A DNA stretch of 8,284 bases from an uncultured Bacilli bacterium. Its GTDB lineage: Bacteria > Bacillota_I > Bacilli_A > RFN20 > CAG-826. Made by a program: the position numbers and the translations under genes. The notes under the pieces are model-generated. The model was given only the letters and a program-made list of their open reading frames with translations, did no database searches and was not told the origin of the DNA. Below, one piece after another: positions 1-6,329 of the stretch. Every line of letters begins with the position of its first letter. Position 1 is the first letter of the stretch. The stretch covers positions 1 to 8,284 of the forward strand of contig CALVRY010000047.1 in assembly GCA_944358755.1 (NCBI GenBank). Direction: 5' to 3'.

Positions 1-1
1 A

Positions 2-646
2 ATTGGGGCAAAATTTGAGCTCGAAAAACTACCGATTGATATAAGCGAAGAAAATTTACTTAAAAAAATCGATGAAGCAAATAAAGATGAAGCTGTGACT
101 GGTTTTATTGTTCAATTACCTTTACCAAGCGGAATTGATGAAGAAAAAATTAAAAGAGCTGTTGATCCTAGTAAAGATTTAGATGGATTCAATCCTTTAT
201 CGCATTTTGAAAGTGCTACTCCGAAAGGAATTTTGACCTATTTAACTGATCAAAATTTCGTTTTTAAAGGTAAAAACGCTTTAGTTATTGGTAGAAGCAA
301 TATTGTCGGAAAGCCAATGGCAAAATTATTACTTGCTCAAGACATGACAGTAACAGTAGCGCATTCTAAAACGCCTCATGAAATTTTAAAATGGTTAGTA
401 AAAGAAGCTGATTTAATCGTAATTGCTATTGGGAAAAGTGGTTTCTTAAATCATACTTTTGAATATAAAAAAAGTGCTTATATAATTGATGTTGGAATTA
501 ATAGAAATGAAGAAAATAAATTAACTGGTGATTGTGAAAAAGACCTTCCGGTTGCCTTTCAATCTCCGGTGCCTGGAGGAGTTGGTTTACTTACAAGACT
601 TGCTCTTTTAATTAATTTGGTGGAGGCAAAAGAAAATGGATTTTAA
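2..646 (+). CDS. folD: FolD, bifunctional methylene-THF dehydrogenase / methenyl-THF cyclohydrolase (5' partial)
   Basis: A cytosolic enzyme that interconverts 5,10-methylene-THF, methenyl-THF and 10-formyl-THF, usually with NADP. The reading frame is open from base 2 and gives 214 visible residues. Family members are about 280-290 long, so about 60 N-terminal residues lie upstream, including the catalytic Tyr/Lys segment. A GTG at 95 is internal, because homologous sequence continues upstream of it. Visible landmarks are GFIVQLPLP (with the conserved active-site Gln), KDLDGF 23 residues later (Asp in the E. coli D121 position), the Rossmann signature VIGRSNIVGKPMAKLL, TVTVAHSKT, IIDVGINR and the C-terminal SPVPGGVGLLT. 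The last motif normally reads PGGVGPMT, so the Pro-Met to Leu-Leu change is a mild oddity. The last 11 bases overlap the next gene, which implies coupled translation. Identification is secure; cofactor preference is not determined. Confidence 0.96.
   Translation: MGAKFELEKLPIDISEENLLKKIDEANKDEAVTGFIVQLPLPSGIDEEKIKRAVDPSKDLDGFNPLSHFESATPKGILTYLTDQNFVFKGKNALVIGRSNIVGKPMAKLLLAQDMTVTVAHSKTPHEILKWLVKEADLIVIAIGKSGFLNHTFEYKKSAYIIDVGINRNEENKLTGDCEKDLPVAFQSPVPGGVGLLTRLALLINLVEAKENGF
622..626 (+). promoter_or_regulatory. Ribosome binding site inside folD for the ThyX-like gene
   Basis: GGAGG lies nine bases before the ATG at 636, within the last codons of folD. It supports that ATG as the true start and an 11-base overlap of the two genes. 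Confidence 0.75.
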
Positions 647-1229
647 TATTGGAAAAACTAATGTTTATGGACTTGAATTTGCGGTAAAAGCAAGTGGGAA
701 CCCTATGAGAACAGCTTTTGATCGTAATGAAGTTACTGACAAAGATTACTTAAGAGCATCTAAACTTGGAAATTGTCATCCTGGCGAAGGGCACGACAAT
801 TATTTAAAAGGAATTGTTGTTGAATTTGATATTACTGCACCTTTATATTGGTGGAAACAAGCGCAACGTTATCATTTTTTTGAATATGTTTCGTCTCAAT
901 CAACAATGCATTGCCTTTTAAAATTTGATATTGAAAATCAATGTGTTTCTGAAACAAATAAAGAAGTTTTGGCAATCGTGAATAGAATTAAAGACGAATA
1001 TAACTCTATTAGCGAAGAAGATACAGACAAGAAAAAAGCTAAATGGAGAGAATTAGTTGCTTCAACCCCATGTGGTTTTTGCCTTGGTGCAACAATGGTC
1101 ACAAATTATCAACAATTAAAAACAATGTATCTTCAAAGAAGATACCATAAATTAAAAGAATGGCACACCTTCTGTGAATGGTGTGAAAAATTGCCTAGAT
1201 TTATGGAACTTACAGGTGTTAAAAGATGA
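636..1229 (+). CDS. ThyX-like (flavin-dependent thymidylate synthase superfamily) protein of unknown activity
   Basis: A 197-residue protein with no signal peptide or membrane segment. From memory it resembles an uncharacterised family common in Firmicute phages and genomes that is distantly related to ThyX. Landmarks are FDITAPLYWWKQ (64-75), the stretch Y79-H92 ending SSQSTMH, TNYQQLKTMYLQRR (156-169) and EWHTFCEWCEKLP (175-187). Y79-H92 lies where ThyX has RHRxxSxNExSxRY. Only the His at position 2 and the Ser at position 11 (S89) line up; the Arg, Asn-Glu and final Arg-Tyr are gone. The later Asn...Leu...Arg helix fits the ThyX 'NxRxLxxFLxLR' segment. Two CxxC pairs (C146/C149, C180/C183) may bind a metal. 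It is coupled to folD upstream and overlaps the next gene by ATGA. A folate- or nucleotide-linked role is inferred from context; dTMP synthesis is not assured. The gene ends in TGA. Confidence 0.72.
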   Translation: MDFNIGKTNVYGLEFAVKASGNPMRTAFDRNEVTDKDYLRASKLGNCHPGEGHDNYLKGIVVEFDITAPLYWWKQAQRYHFFEYVSSQSTMHCLLKFDIENQCVSETNKEVLAIVNRIKDEYNSISEEDTDKKKAKWRELVASTPCGFCLGATMVTNYQQLKTMYLQRRYHKLKEWHTFCEWCEKLPRFMELTGVKR

Positions 1230-2179
1230 AAATAGTTTTATTAAACGATTTGCTTATTAATAAAGGCCTTTATGAAGGTGTCAAAAATGATTTAGCTTCA
1301 TTAGGTCATGAATTTGCTTACTATCTTAAAGCTCCAAAAACTGATGAAGAAATTTTAAAAAGAATCAAAGATGCTGATGTTTTAATTGTGGATAACACAA
1401 AAATAAGCGAAGAAGTTCTTTCAAAATGTCCAAATCTAAAATATATCGATGTTGCATTTACAGGTTACGATCACATTCCACAAAATTATTGTAAAGAACA
1501 CAAAATTCAAGTTTCAAATTGCAGTGGATACGCAACAGAAGCAGTAGCCGAACTTAATCTAGCCTTCATTATTTCTTTATTACGTGATTTAAGAAATAAC
1601 GAAATAAAAACTAGAAAAGGTAAAACTCACGGAAATTTACTTGGTGAAGAACTTGATAATAAAGTTGTCGGTATTATCGGCACAGGGAAAATTGGTGCTA
1701 GATTAAATGAATTACTTCAAGCTTTTAATCTTAGAGTTTTAGCTTATAGCAGAACAATTAAAAAAGAATTAGTTCAAAAAGGAGCAACCTACGTTGACTT
1801 AAAAGATATTATGTCAAAAAGTGATTTTGTGTGCCTTACTTTGCCACTCAATAAAGATAGTGAGCATTTAATCGGCGAAAAAGAAATCGCTTTAATGAAG
1901 AAAAATGCTTATTTTATTAATACATCTCGTGGTGGAATAGTTGATGAAGCGGCTTTAATTAACGCTTTAAAAGAAAACAGAATTAAAGGCGCAGCACTCG
2001 ATGTTTTTTCAATCGAGCCACCGTTAAATAAAGAGAATGAACTCTTAAAATTAAACAATGTAATTCTTAGTCCTCACATTGGATACATGACAAAAGAAGC
2101 CATGAAAAAGAGAGCAGAAATTGCTTTCTCTAATTTATATGCATTTTTAGATGGAAAAATTACTAACAAAGTTATTTAA
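1226..2179 (+). CDS. D-2-hydroxyacid dehydrogenase (glycerate/hydroxypyruvate/2-ketoacid reductase type)
   Basis: A 317-residue cytosolic oxidoreductase that reversibly reduces a 2-keto acid to the D-2-hydroxy acid. The catalytic triad of the family is in place: R235 (NTSRGGIVDE), E264 (FSIEPPL) and H284 (LSPHIGYMT). The nucleotide-binding glycine motif is G152-T-G-K-I-G157 after VVGII. The N-terminal substrate domain includes DVAFTGYDHIP and NCSGYATEAVAEL, typical of the glycerate-dehydrogenase-like branch. Where NAD-dependent members carry Asp at the end of the second Rossmann strand, this protein has Y174-S175-R176, which hints at NADP use. The ATG overlaps the stop of the ThyX-like gene as ATGA, with AGGTG seven bases upstream, so translation is probably coupled. 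The substrate cannot be told from sequence. The end overlaps the convergent membrane gene by 8 bases. Confidence 0.92.
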   Translation: MKIVLLNDLLINKGLYEGVKNDLASLGHEFAYYLKAPKTDEEILKRIKDADVLIVDNTKISEEVLSKCPNLKYIDVAFTGYDHIPQNYCKEHKIQVSNCSGYATEAVAELNLAFIISLLRDLRNNEIKTRKGKTHGNLLGEELDNKVVGIIGTGKIGARLNELLQAFNLRVLAYSRTIKKELVQKGATYVDLKDIMSKSDFVCLTLPLNKDSEHLIGEKEIALMKKNAYFINTSRGGIVDEAALINALKENRIKGAALDVFSIEPPLNKENELLKLNNVILSPHIGYMTKEAMKKRAEIAFSNLYAFLDGKITNKVI

Positions 2180-2198
2180 CTTCTGTTAGTTCGTTTTT
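2155..2198. terminator. Bidirectional intrinsic terminator candidate spanning two convergent stop codons
   Basis: Arms at 2162-2173 (ACTAACAAAGTT) and 2178-2190 (AACTTCTGTTAGT) form a 12-pair stem with one bulged C (2183) and the loop ATTT. T5 follows on the plus strand at 2194-2198. On the minus strand, T5 follows at the complement of 2155-2159. The stem has only three G-C pairs, so it is weak by strength but well placed to end both the folD operon and the DUF308-like gene. Confidence 0.55.
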
Positions 2199-2900
2199 AT
2201 CATTTTCCTTGCCATTCTCGGTTATTTTTTTAGATTTTGATTTTTTATTTGTTTTATAAACATCAGTTTTAACAACTGTAATTTTGCATTCGCCATCTTC
2301 TGAATAAATAACTTTTTGATTTACTTTAAATTTTGGATTAGCGGCGTAATAGAAAATTAATAAACCACCAGCGATGATCAAAGTTATTCCGATTAAGATA
2401 ATAAGAATCATTCTTAAAGTTGAACTTTCAGAAGAATAATTGAAATAAATTGTTAAAATACCTAAAACTAAAAAGATTATTGTAGCTAAAATATCGATGA
2501 TAAACATCGCACTTTTTGTTGTTTTGCTAACGATTGCAATTACAATTTCAATGATAAAAATAAGCGCAAAAACAAGAAGCATTGTGCCAGCAAAAACTGC
2601 TAAATATTCCATAACAATCTCTGGATTAACAAATATTAAAACCGCTAAAGAAATTAAAGCAGCGCCTGTTACATTTTCAATACTTAAAATCCCTTTAACA
2701 AAGATCATTCCAAACCCGATAGTTAAAGCACCATAAAGCAAAATAATGCTTGCTGTAATGTAGCCAAGTGCGTTTTGAACGTCGGTTGAATTAGAAAATA
2801 TACACAAAACGACACCAAAAATTATCAAAAGAGCAGATTGAATAATTTTTACCCATTTATACGATGTAACATCTTTTTCACTTAATAACTTTTTTGACAT
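2172..2900 (-). CDS. HdeD/DUF308-like six-helix membrane protein with charged C-terminal tail
   Basis: A 242-residue integral membrane protein. Hydrophobic segments are at about 17-35, 44-67, 77-92, 97-124, 131-153 and 163-186, in the paired-helix arrangement of the HdeD/DUF308 family. Two repeated units carry Gly-rich helices followed by short polar turns (FSNSTD, FVNPE), as in that family. Residues 187-242 form a hydrophilic Lys/Glu-rich tail, probably cytoplasmic given the Lys-rich N-terminus and an even helix number. HdeD itself is linked to acid resistance in enterobacteria; no function should be transferred here. The ATG at 2900 is preceded on the minus strand by AAAGGCGG ten bases upstream. 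The gene is a single unit, convergent with the dehydrogenase and divergent from the peptidase operon. Confidence 0.72.
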   Translation of the reverse strand: MSKKLLSEKDVTSYKWVKIIQSALLIIFGVVLCIFSNSTDVQNALGYITASIILLYGALTIGFGMIFVKGILSIENVTGAALISLAVLIFVNPEIVMEYLAVFAGTMLLVFALIFIIEIVIAIVSKTTKSAMFIIDILATIIFLVLGILTIYFNYSSESSTLRMILIILIGITLIIAGGLLIFYYAANPKFKVNQKVIYSEDGECKITVVKTDVYKTNKKSKSKKITENGKENDKNELTEVK

Positions 2901-2960
2901 AGTAGAGATTCCGCCTTTCTCGTATTATTATATTATAGATTGGAAAGAAGAATTAAAAAT
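2901..2960. promoter_or_regulatory. Divergent intergenic region with overlapping -10-like elements
   Basis: This 60-base gap separates the minus-strand membrane gene from the plus-strand peptidase operon. On the minus strand TATAAT occurs twice (complement of 2932-2937 and 2927-2932). On the plus strand TATTAT occurs at 2923, 2926 and 2931, in the same run. I find no well-spaced -35 for either direction: the TTGACA at 2894-2899 is 23 or more bases from any plus-strand -10 and lies in the start of the membrane gene. Transcription in both directions from here is inferred. Confidence 0.45.
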
Positions 2961-4190
2961 ATGGATCAAAATAAAATTAGAAATTATGCAAAATTAATCG
3001 CAACAGTTGGAGCGAACATTCAAAAAGGTCAAGAAGCAACAATAATTGCAAATATTGAAACAGCCGATTTTATTCGTATTCTCGTTGAAGAATTATATAA
3101 AGCTGGAGCAAGCTATGTTGATGTCCAATGGCAAGATAATCAAATTGGGATTTTAACAAATAATAATGCTGAATTTGAAAAGATTGCTCATCTTAACGAG
3201 ATTGAAAAAGCAAGACATGAACATAATATTAAAAATCATCCAGCTAGAATTTGGATTGATAGTGATGATCCTCATTCACTTGATGGAATTGATTTAAAAA
3301 GAAGAAATGAAATTCTTTCTATTAAAGGAAAAGAAATTAGAGCTTATCGTGATCAATATGACGATGAATGTCAATGGTGTATTGCAGGCGTCCCTTCAAA
3401 AAAACGGGCCAAAAGTGTTTTTCCAGATTTAAGCGAAGATGATGCCGTCGAAAAACTTTGGGAATACATTTTAAAAACAAGTCGTGCATTCGACGGTGAT
3501 CCAATTAAAAATTGGGAGATTCATGACAAAAACCTCGTAAATCACATGAATTTATTGAATAATCTTCATTTAAAATCTTTGCATTACACAAGTAAAAATG
3601 GCACAGATTTATATGTTGAACTTTTAGAATATGTTATCTGGGAAGCAGGTGGAGAAAACACCAAAACAAAAGGAATACGCTTCCAACCAAACATTCCGAC
3701 CGAAGAATGCTTTACTTCACCAAATAAGTTCAAAACACACGGAATTGTCTTTTCCTCAAAACCATTAAATTATAATGGAATTTTAATTGAAAACTTTTCT
3801 TTGAAGTTTGAGGATGGAAGAGTTGTTGAAGTTAAAGCAGAGAAAGGCGAAGAAGCATTAAAAGCCATGATTAAACTTGATGAGAACGCTTGTTATTTAG
3901 GAGAATGTGCTCTTGTTGCTTATCATTCCCCAATAAACGAACTTAATACGATTTTCTTCTCTACTTTATATGATGAAAACGCTGCTTGTCATTTAGCACT
4001 TGGTGATTCATTTAAAAATCTTGTTAAAGGTTACGAAACCATGAGCAAAGAAGAAATGGATAAATTACCTTTAAATCATTCAATTGTTCATACCGATTTT
4101 ATGATTGGCAATGAAGATTTAAATATTGTTGGCACAACAATTGATGGAAAAGAAATTCAAATTTTTAAGAATGGTGATTGGGCTTTATAA
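2961..4190 (+). CDS. M29-family metallo-aminopeptidase (AmpS/PepS type)
   Basis: A 409-residue cytosolic exopeptidase that removes N-terminal residues from peptides using a two-metal site. The metal ligands of the family are visible: E249 in NIPTEECFTSP, E315 in LGECAL, H344 in DENAACHLALG, and H377 and D379 in VHTDFMIG. Their numbering is nearly that of the characterised Thermus enzyme (250, 316, 345, 376, 378), which supports the ATG at 2961 rather than a TTG at 2940 that adds seven unconserved residues and lacks a ribosome site. GGAAAG at 2942-2947 is the likely, rather distant, Shine-Dalgarno. The N-terminal NYAKLIATVGANIQKGQEA is the usual family opening. It is followed after nine bases by pepC, so both peptidases probably share a transcript. 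Peptide specificity is not predictable. Length is normal. Confidence 0.94.
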   Translation: MDQNKIRNYAKLIATVGANIQKGQEATIIANIETADFIRILVEELYKAGASYVDVQWQDNQIGILTNNNAEFEKIAHLNEIEKARHEHNIKNHPARIWIDSDDPHSLDGIDLKRRNEILSIKGKEIRAYRDQYDDECQWCIAGVPSKKRAKSVFPDLSEDDAVEKLWEYILKTSRAFDGDPIKNWEIHDKNLVNHMNLLNNLHLKSLHYTSKNGTDLYVELLEYVIWEAGGENTKTKGIRFQPNIPTEECFTSPNKFKTHGIVFSSKPLNYNGILIENFSLKFEDGRVVEVKAEKGEEALKAMIKLDENACYLGECALVAYHSPINELNTIFFSTLYDENAACHLALGDSFKNLVKGYETMSKEEMDKLPLNHSIVHTDFMIGNEDLNIVGTTIDGKEIQIFKNGDWAL

Positions 4191-4194
4191 GGAG
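4189..4194 (+). promoter_or_regulatory. Ribosome binding site for pepC overlapping the M29 stop codon
   Basis: AAGGAG sits five bases before the ATG at 4200, and its first two bases belong to the stop codon of the upstream peptidase. This fixes the pepC start and points to coupled translation. Confidence 0.85.
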
Positions 4195-4199
4195 TTTTT

Positions 4200-5546
4200 A
4201 TGAAAAATATAAATATAGTTAATTTTGAAATAGATCAAAAAGAATTAAAGGATTTTAAAACGAACTACGAAAAAGATACTAAAAATAAAGTAGTTAAGAA
4301 TGCTTTAACAAAAAATCCTATTTCAGAAATTGTATATGACGCAAAAAATGAAAAGGATGTAATCAATGATTTTTCAATCGAAGTGAAGACTTTACCGGTT
4401 TGTAATCAAAAACAAAGTGGTAGATGCTGGATTTTTGCTGCTTGTAACTTTTTAAGAGAAAAAATCGCCCATGAACTAAACGTAACTAATTTTGAACTTT
4501 CTCAAAATTACATCGCTTTTTTTGACAAACTCGAAAAAGCCAATTATCTTTTAGCTTCAATTGTCGATTTAATTGCTAGCGAACCAGATGAAAGGGTGTT
4601 GATGCACGTTTTAGTAAATGGTGTTGGTGATGGTGGACAATGGGATATGTTTGTAAATTTAGTCAAAAAATATGGAGTAGTTCCAAAAAATGTGATGAAT
4701 GAAACTTATCAAAGCAGTGGGACAAGAGAATCAGACATTTTAATTAATTCTTTAGCAAGACAATTTGCTGCAAAAGCCAAAAAATTGCATAAAAATGGCG
4801 AAACCGATAAGATTCTTCTACTTAAAAAAGAAACTATGCAGCTTATTTATAATTTGTTAGTAAATTGTTTTGGTGAGCCGCCTGTTAATTTTGATTTTGA
4901 ATATACAGATAAAGAAGGCAAATATCATATAGAAGAAGGATATACACCTAAAACTTTCTTTGATAAATATGTAAAAAATCTCGATGACTATATCTCAATT
5001 GTTAACGCACCAACAGAAAGTAAACCATTTTATAATACTTATACGATTGATTATTTAAATAATGTAATTGAAGGCAAAAGAATTGTTCATTTAAATTTAC
5101 CAATGGAAAGATTTAAAGAACTTATAATCTCTCAATTAAAAGATAATGAAATTGTTTGGTTTGGTAGTGATGTTTCAAATTATCGAGATAGAAATACTGG
5201 ACTTTGGGATGATTTGAGTTTTGATTATAAATCCGCTTTTAGTTTTGAAATCAAGTTCGATAAAGCTGAAATGCTTGATTTTCATGAATCAGCAATGAAT
5301 CATGCTATGTGTTTAACAGGTGTTAATATTAAAAATAGGAAAATTAACCGTTGGAAAGTTGAAAATTCATGGGGCAAAGAAGCCGGGAACCAGGGTTATT
5401 TCATTATGTCTGATAGTCGGTTCGACTCCTATGTTTATCAAGCGGTAATTAACAAAAAGTATTTGAACGAAAAAGAATTAAAAGTTTTAGAAGGTGAACC
5501 AATCGTTTTAGCGCCTTGGGACCCACTTGGAACTTTAGCAAAATAG
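4200..5546 (+). CDS. pepC: Aminopeptidase C, bleomycin-hydrolase family (peptidase C1B)
   Basis: A 448-residue papain-fold cysteine aminopeptidase, by family precedent a cytosolic hexamer with active sites facing an inner cavity. The catalytic set is complete: Q70 (oxyanion hole) and nucleophile C76 in NQKQSGRCWIFAA, H368 in ESAMNHAMCLTGV, and N389 in VENSWGKEAGNQGYF. The C-terminal arm EPIVLAPWDPLGTLAK is the family's self-blocking tail that sits in the active-site cleft and enforces aminopeptidase action. It ends in Lys, as in the yeast enzyme whose last Lys is removed by self-processing. There is no signal peptide. It lies nine bases after the M29 aminopeptidase, and together they would finish the breakdown of oligopeptides to free amino acids. 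It ends in TAG; no convincing terminator follows. Confidence 0.96.
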   Translation: MKNINIVNFEIDQKELKDFKTNYEKDTKNKVVKNALTKNPISEIVYDAKNEKDVINDFSIEVKTLPVCNQKQSGRCWIFAACNFLREKIAHELNVTNFELSQNYIAFFDKLEKANYLLASIVDLIASEPDERVLMHVLVNGVGDGGQWDMFVNLVKKYGVVPKNVMNETYQSSGTRESDILINSLARQFAAKAKKLHKNGETDKILLLKKETMQLIYNLLVNCFGEPPVNFDFEYTDKEGKYHIEEGYTPKTFFDKYVKNLDDYISIVNAPTESKPFYNTYTIDYLNNVIEGKRIVHLNLPMERFKELIISQLKDNEIVWFGSDVSNYRDRNTGLWDDLSFDYKSAFSFEIKFDKAEMLDFHESAMNHAMCLTGVNIKNRKINRWKVENSWGKEAGNQGYFIMSDSRFDSYVYQAVINKKYLNEKELKVLEGEPIVLAPWDPLGTLAK

Positions 5547-5710
5547 TAAAAATTGACTTTTTAAGAATTTCAAAAAATGCGATAATTTTATAAGAAATAT
5601 AGGAAATTTTTAAAAAAGTAGTGCTTTTTGAAAAAAGTCTAGAAAATATTTAAAATTTGCGGGATTTTTTACAAAAAAGTAGGAAAATTTCGGAAAGAAG
5701 AGGGTCAAAT
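5547..5710 (+). promoter_or_regulatory. AT-rich intergenic region with possible extended -10 promoter
   Basis: This 164-base gap holds TGCGATAAT at 5578-5586, which fits an extended -10 (TGN plus GATAAT). TTGACT at 5553-5558 is 22 bases upstream, too far for a standard -35. It could start the transcript for the two genes downstream. A six-pair AT stem (AAAAAG 5613-5618 / CTTTTT 5624-5629, loop TAGTG) is too weak to call a terminator. An open frame from the TTG at 5657 enters the next gene but is not used, judging by its ribosome site. Confidence 0.35.
5600..5690 (+). repeat. Short direct repeats between pepC and the membrane gene
   Basis: AAAAAAGTAG occurs at 5612-5621 and 5673-5682. A related motif appears as TAGGAAATTTT at 5600-5610 and TAGGAAAATTT at 5680-5690. 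In the first copy the AGGAAA element precedes the A-run; in the second it follows it. In such AT-rich DNA this may be chance. Confidence 0.35.
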
Positions 5711-6328
5711 ATGTGGTGGATTTATATTGTTATTGGTGTAGCGTTTCTTCTAATTTTGATTTTTAAATGCGTTAGTTATTCATCAAAAAGAAAAAGAACT
5801 ATCGAAATGGACTTTAAAGGTATCTTTAAAAGGTATTCAACTCTCACCATTCAAAAGGTTAATGATGGTAGAAAAGTTATTTATTATTCACAAGGCCCAA
5901 TGAACATTAAATATGATCCATCAAATTTTGATTTATATAGAAATACACTTATTGAAATTCCATGGTACGTAATGAATGAAAAAAAGACCAATAAATTCGG
6001 CCGTGGTCGGTTAGTTTTCTACATAATTTTACTCGTTATATTCAGTATTTTATTTGTACTTTCTGCTGTTGGCATTATCTTAAATACTTTTTGCCCAGAA
6101 GCTATTGAATTTTTAAATACAGAAACTTTTTCTTTTATTAATGAATACGGATTTACTTATTATTTTGCAACTGGTGCACTAGCTTGTGTTCTTTTAACGA
6201 TTTTATTTATTTGTTTAAACCGAGCTTATGCAAGACTTTTTGTATATTATATGCCATCTTATTTAACAGCAATTAATAACGAGACATATTACAAAACAAT
6301 GCAACCAATTTATGTAAAACTTAACTAA
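5711..6328 (+). CDS. Membrane protein of unknown function, three predicted helices
   Basis: I do not recognise this 205-residue protein. Predicted membrane helices are at about 2-19 (MWWIYIVIGVAFLLILIF), 101-125 and 149-170. Residues 20-100 form a soluble, basic segment that starts KRKR and contains the Tyr-rich stretch KVIYYSQGPMNIKYDP. The C-terminal 35 residues are also polar and Tyr-rich. The Lys/Arg cluster after helix 1 and around residues 91-100 suggests the first loop is cytoplasmic by the positive-inside rule. The ATG at 5711 has AAGAGGG six bases upstream and is preferred to a TTG at 5657 that would add 18 basic residues ahead of the first helix. The next gene starts one base after the stop, so the two are probably one transcript and may work together. 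Confidence 0.75.
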   Translation: MWWIYIVIGVAFLLILIFKCVSYSSKRKRTIEMDFKGIFKRYSTLTIQKVNDGRKVIYYSQGPMNIKYDPSNFDLYRNTLIEIPWYVMNEKKTNKFGRGRLVFYIILLVIFSILFVLSAVGIILNTFCPEAIEFLNTETFSFINEYGFTYYFATGALACVLLTILFICLNRAYARLFVYYMPSYLTAINNETYYKTMQPIYVKLN

Positions 6329-6329
6329 A

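Noticed and set aside
95..97. GTG at 95 as the start of folD
   Set aside because: The frame is open to base 2 and continues the FolD N-terminal domain, so the gene is cut by the window edge.
636..1229. Prophage remnant, because phages carry related ThyX-like proteins
   Set aside because: No other phage gene is near, and the gene is embedded by overlaps in a folate operon with the same base composition as its neighbours.
2497..2736. 79-residue open frame on the plus strand
   Set aside because: It is antisense to the DUF308-like gene, reads as low-complexity Ile/Lys/Thr sequence, and has no ribosome site.
2894..2899. TTGACA as a -35 for the peptidase operon
   Set aside because: The nearest plus-strand -10-like hexamer is 23 bases away, too far; the hexamer is the complement of the membrane gene's first codons.
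2940..2960. TTG at 2940 as start of the M29 aminopeptidase
   Set aside because: It has no Shine-Dalgarno, adds seven unconserved residues, and shifts the metal-ligand numbering away from the family.
5657..5710. TTG at 5657 as start of the three-helix membrane protein
   Set aside because: The ATG at 5711 has AAGAGGG six bases upstream and begins directly with a hydrophobic helix; the extra 18 residues come from the AT-rich gap.
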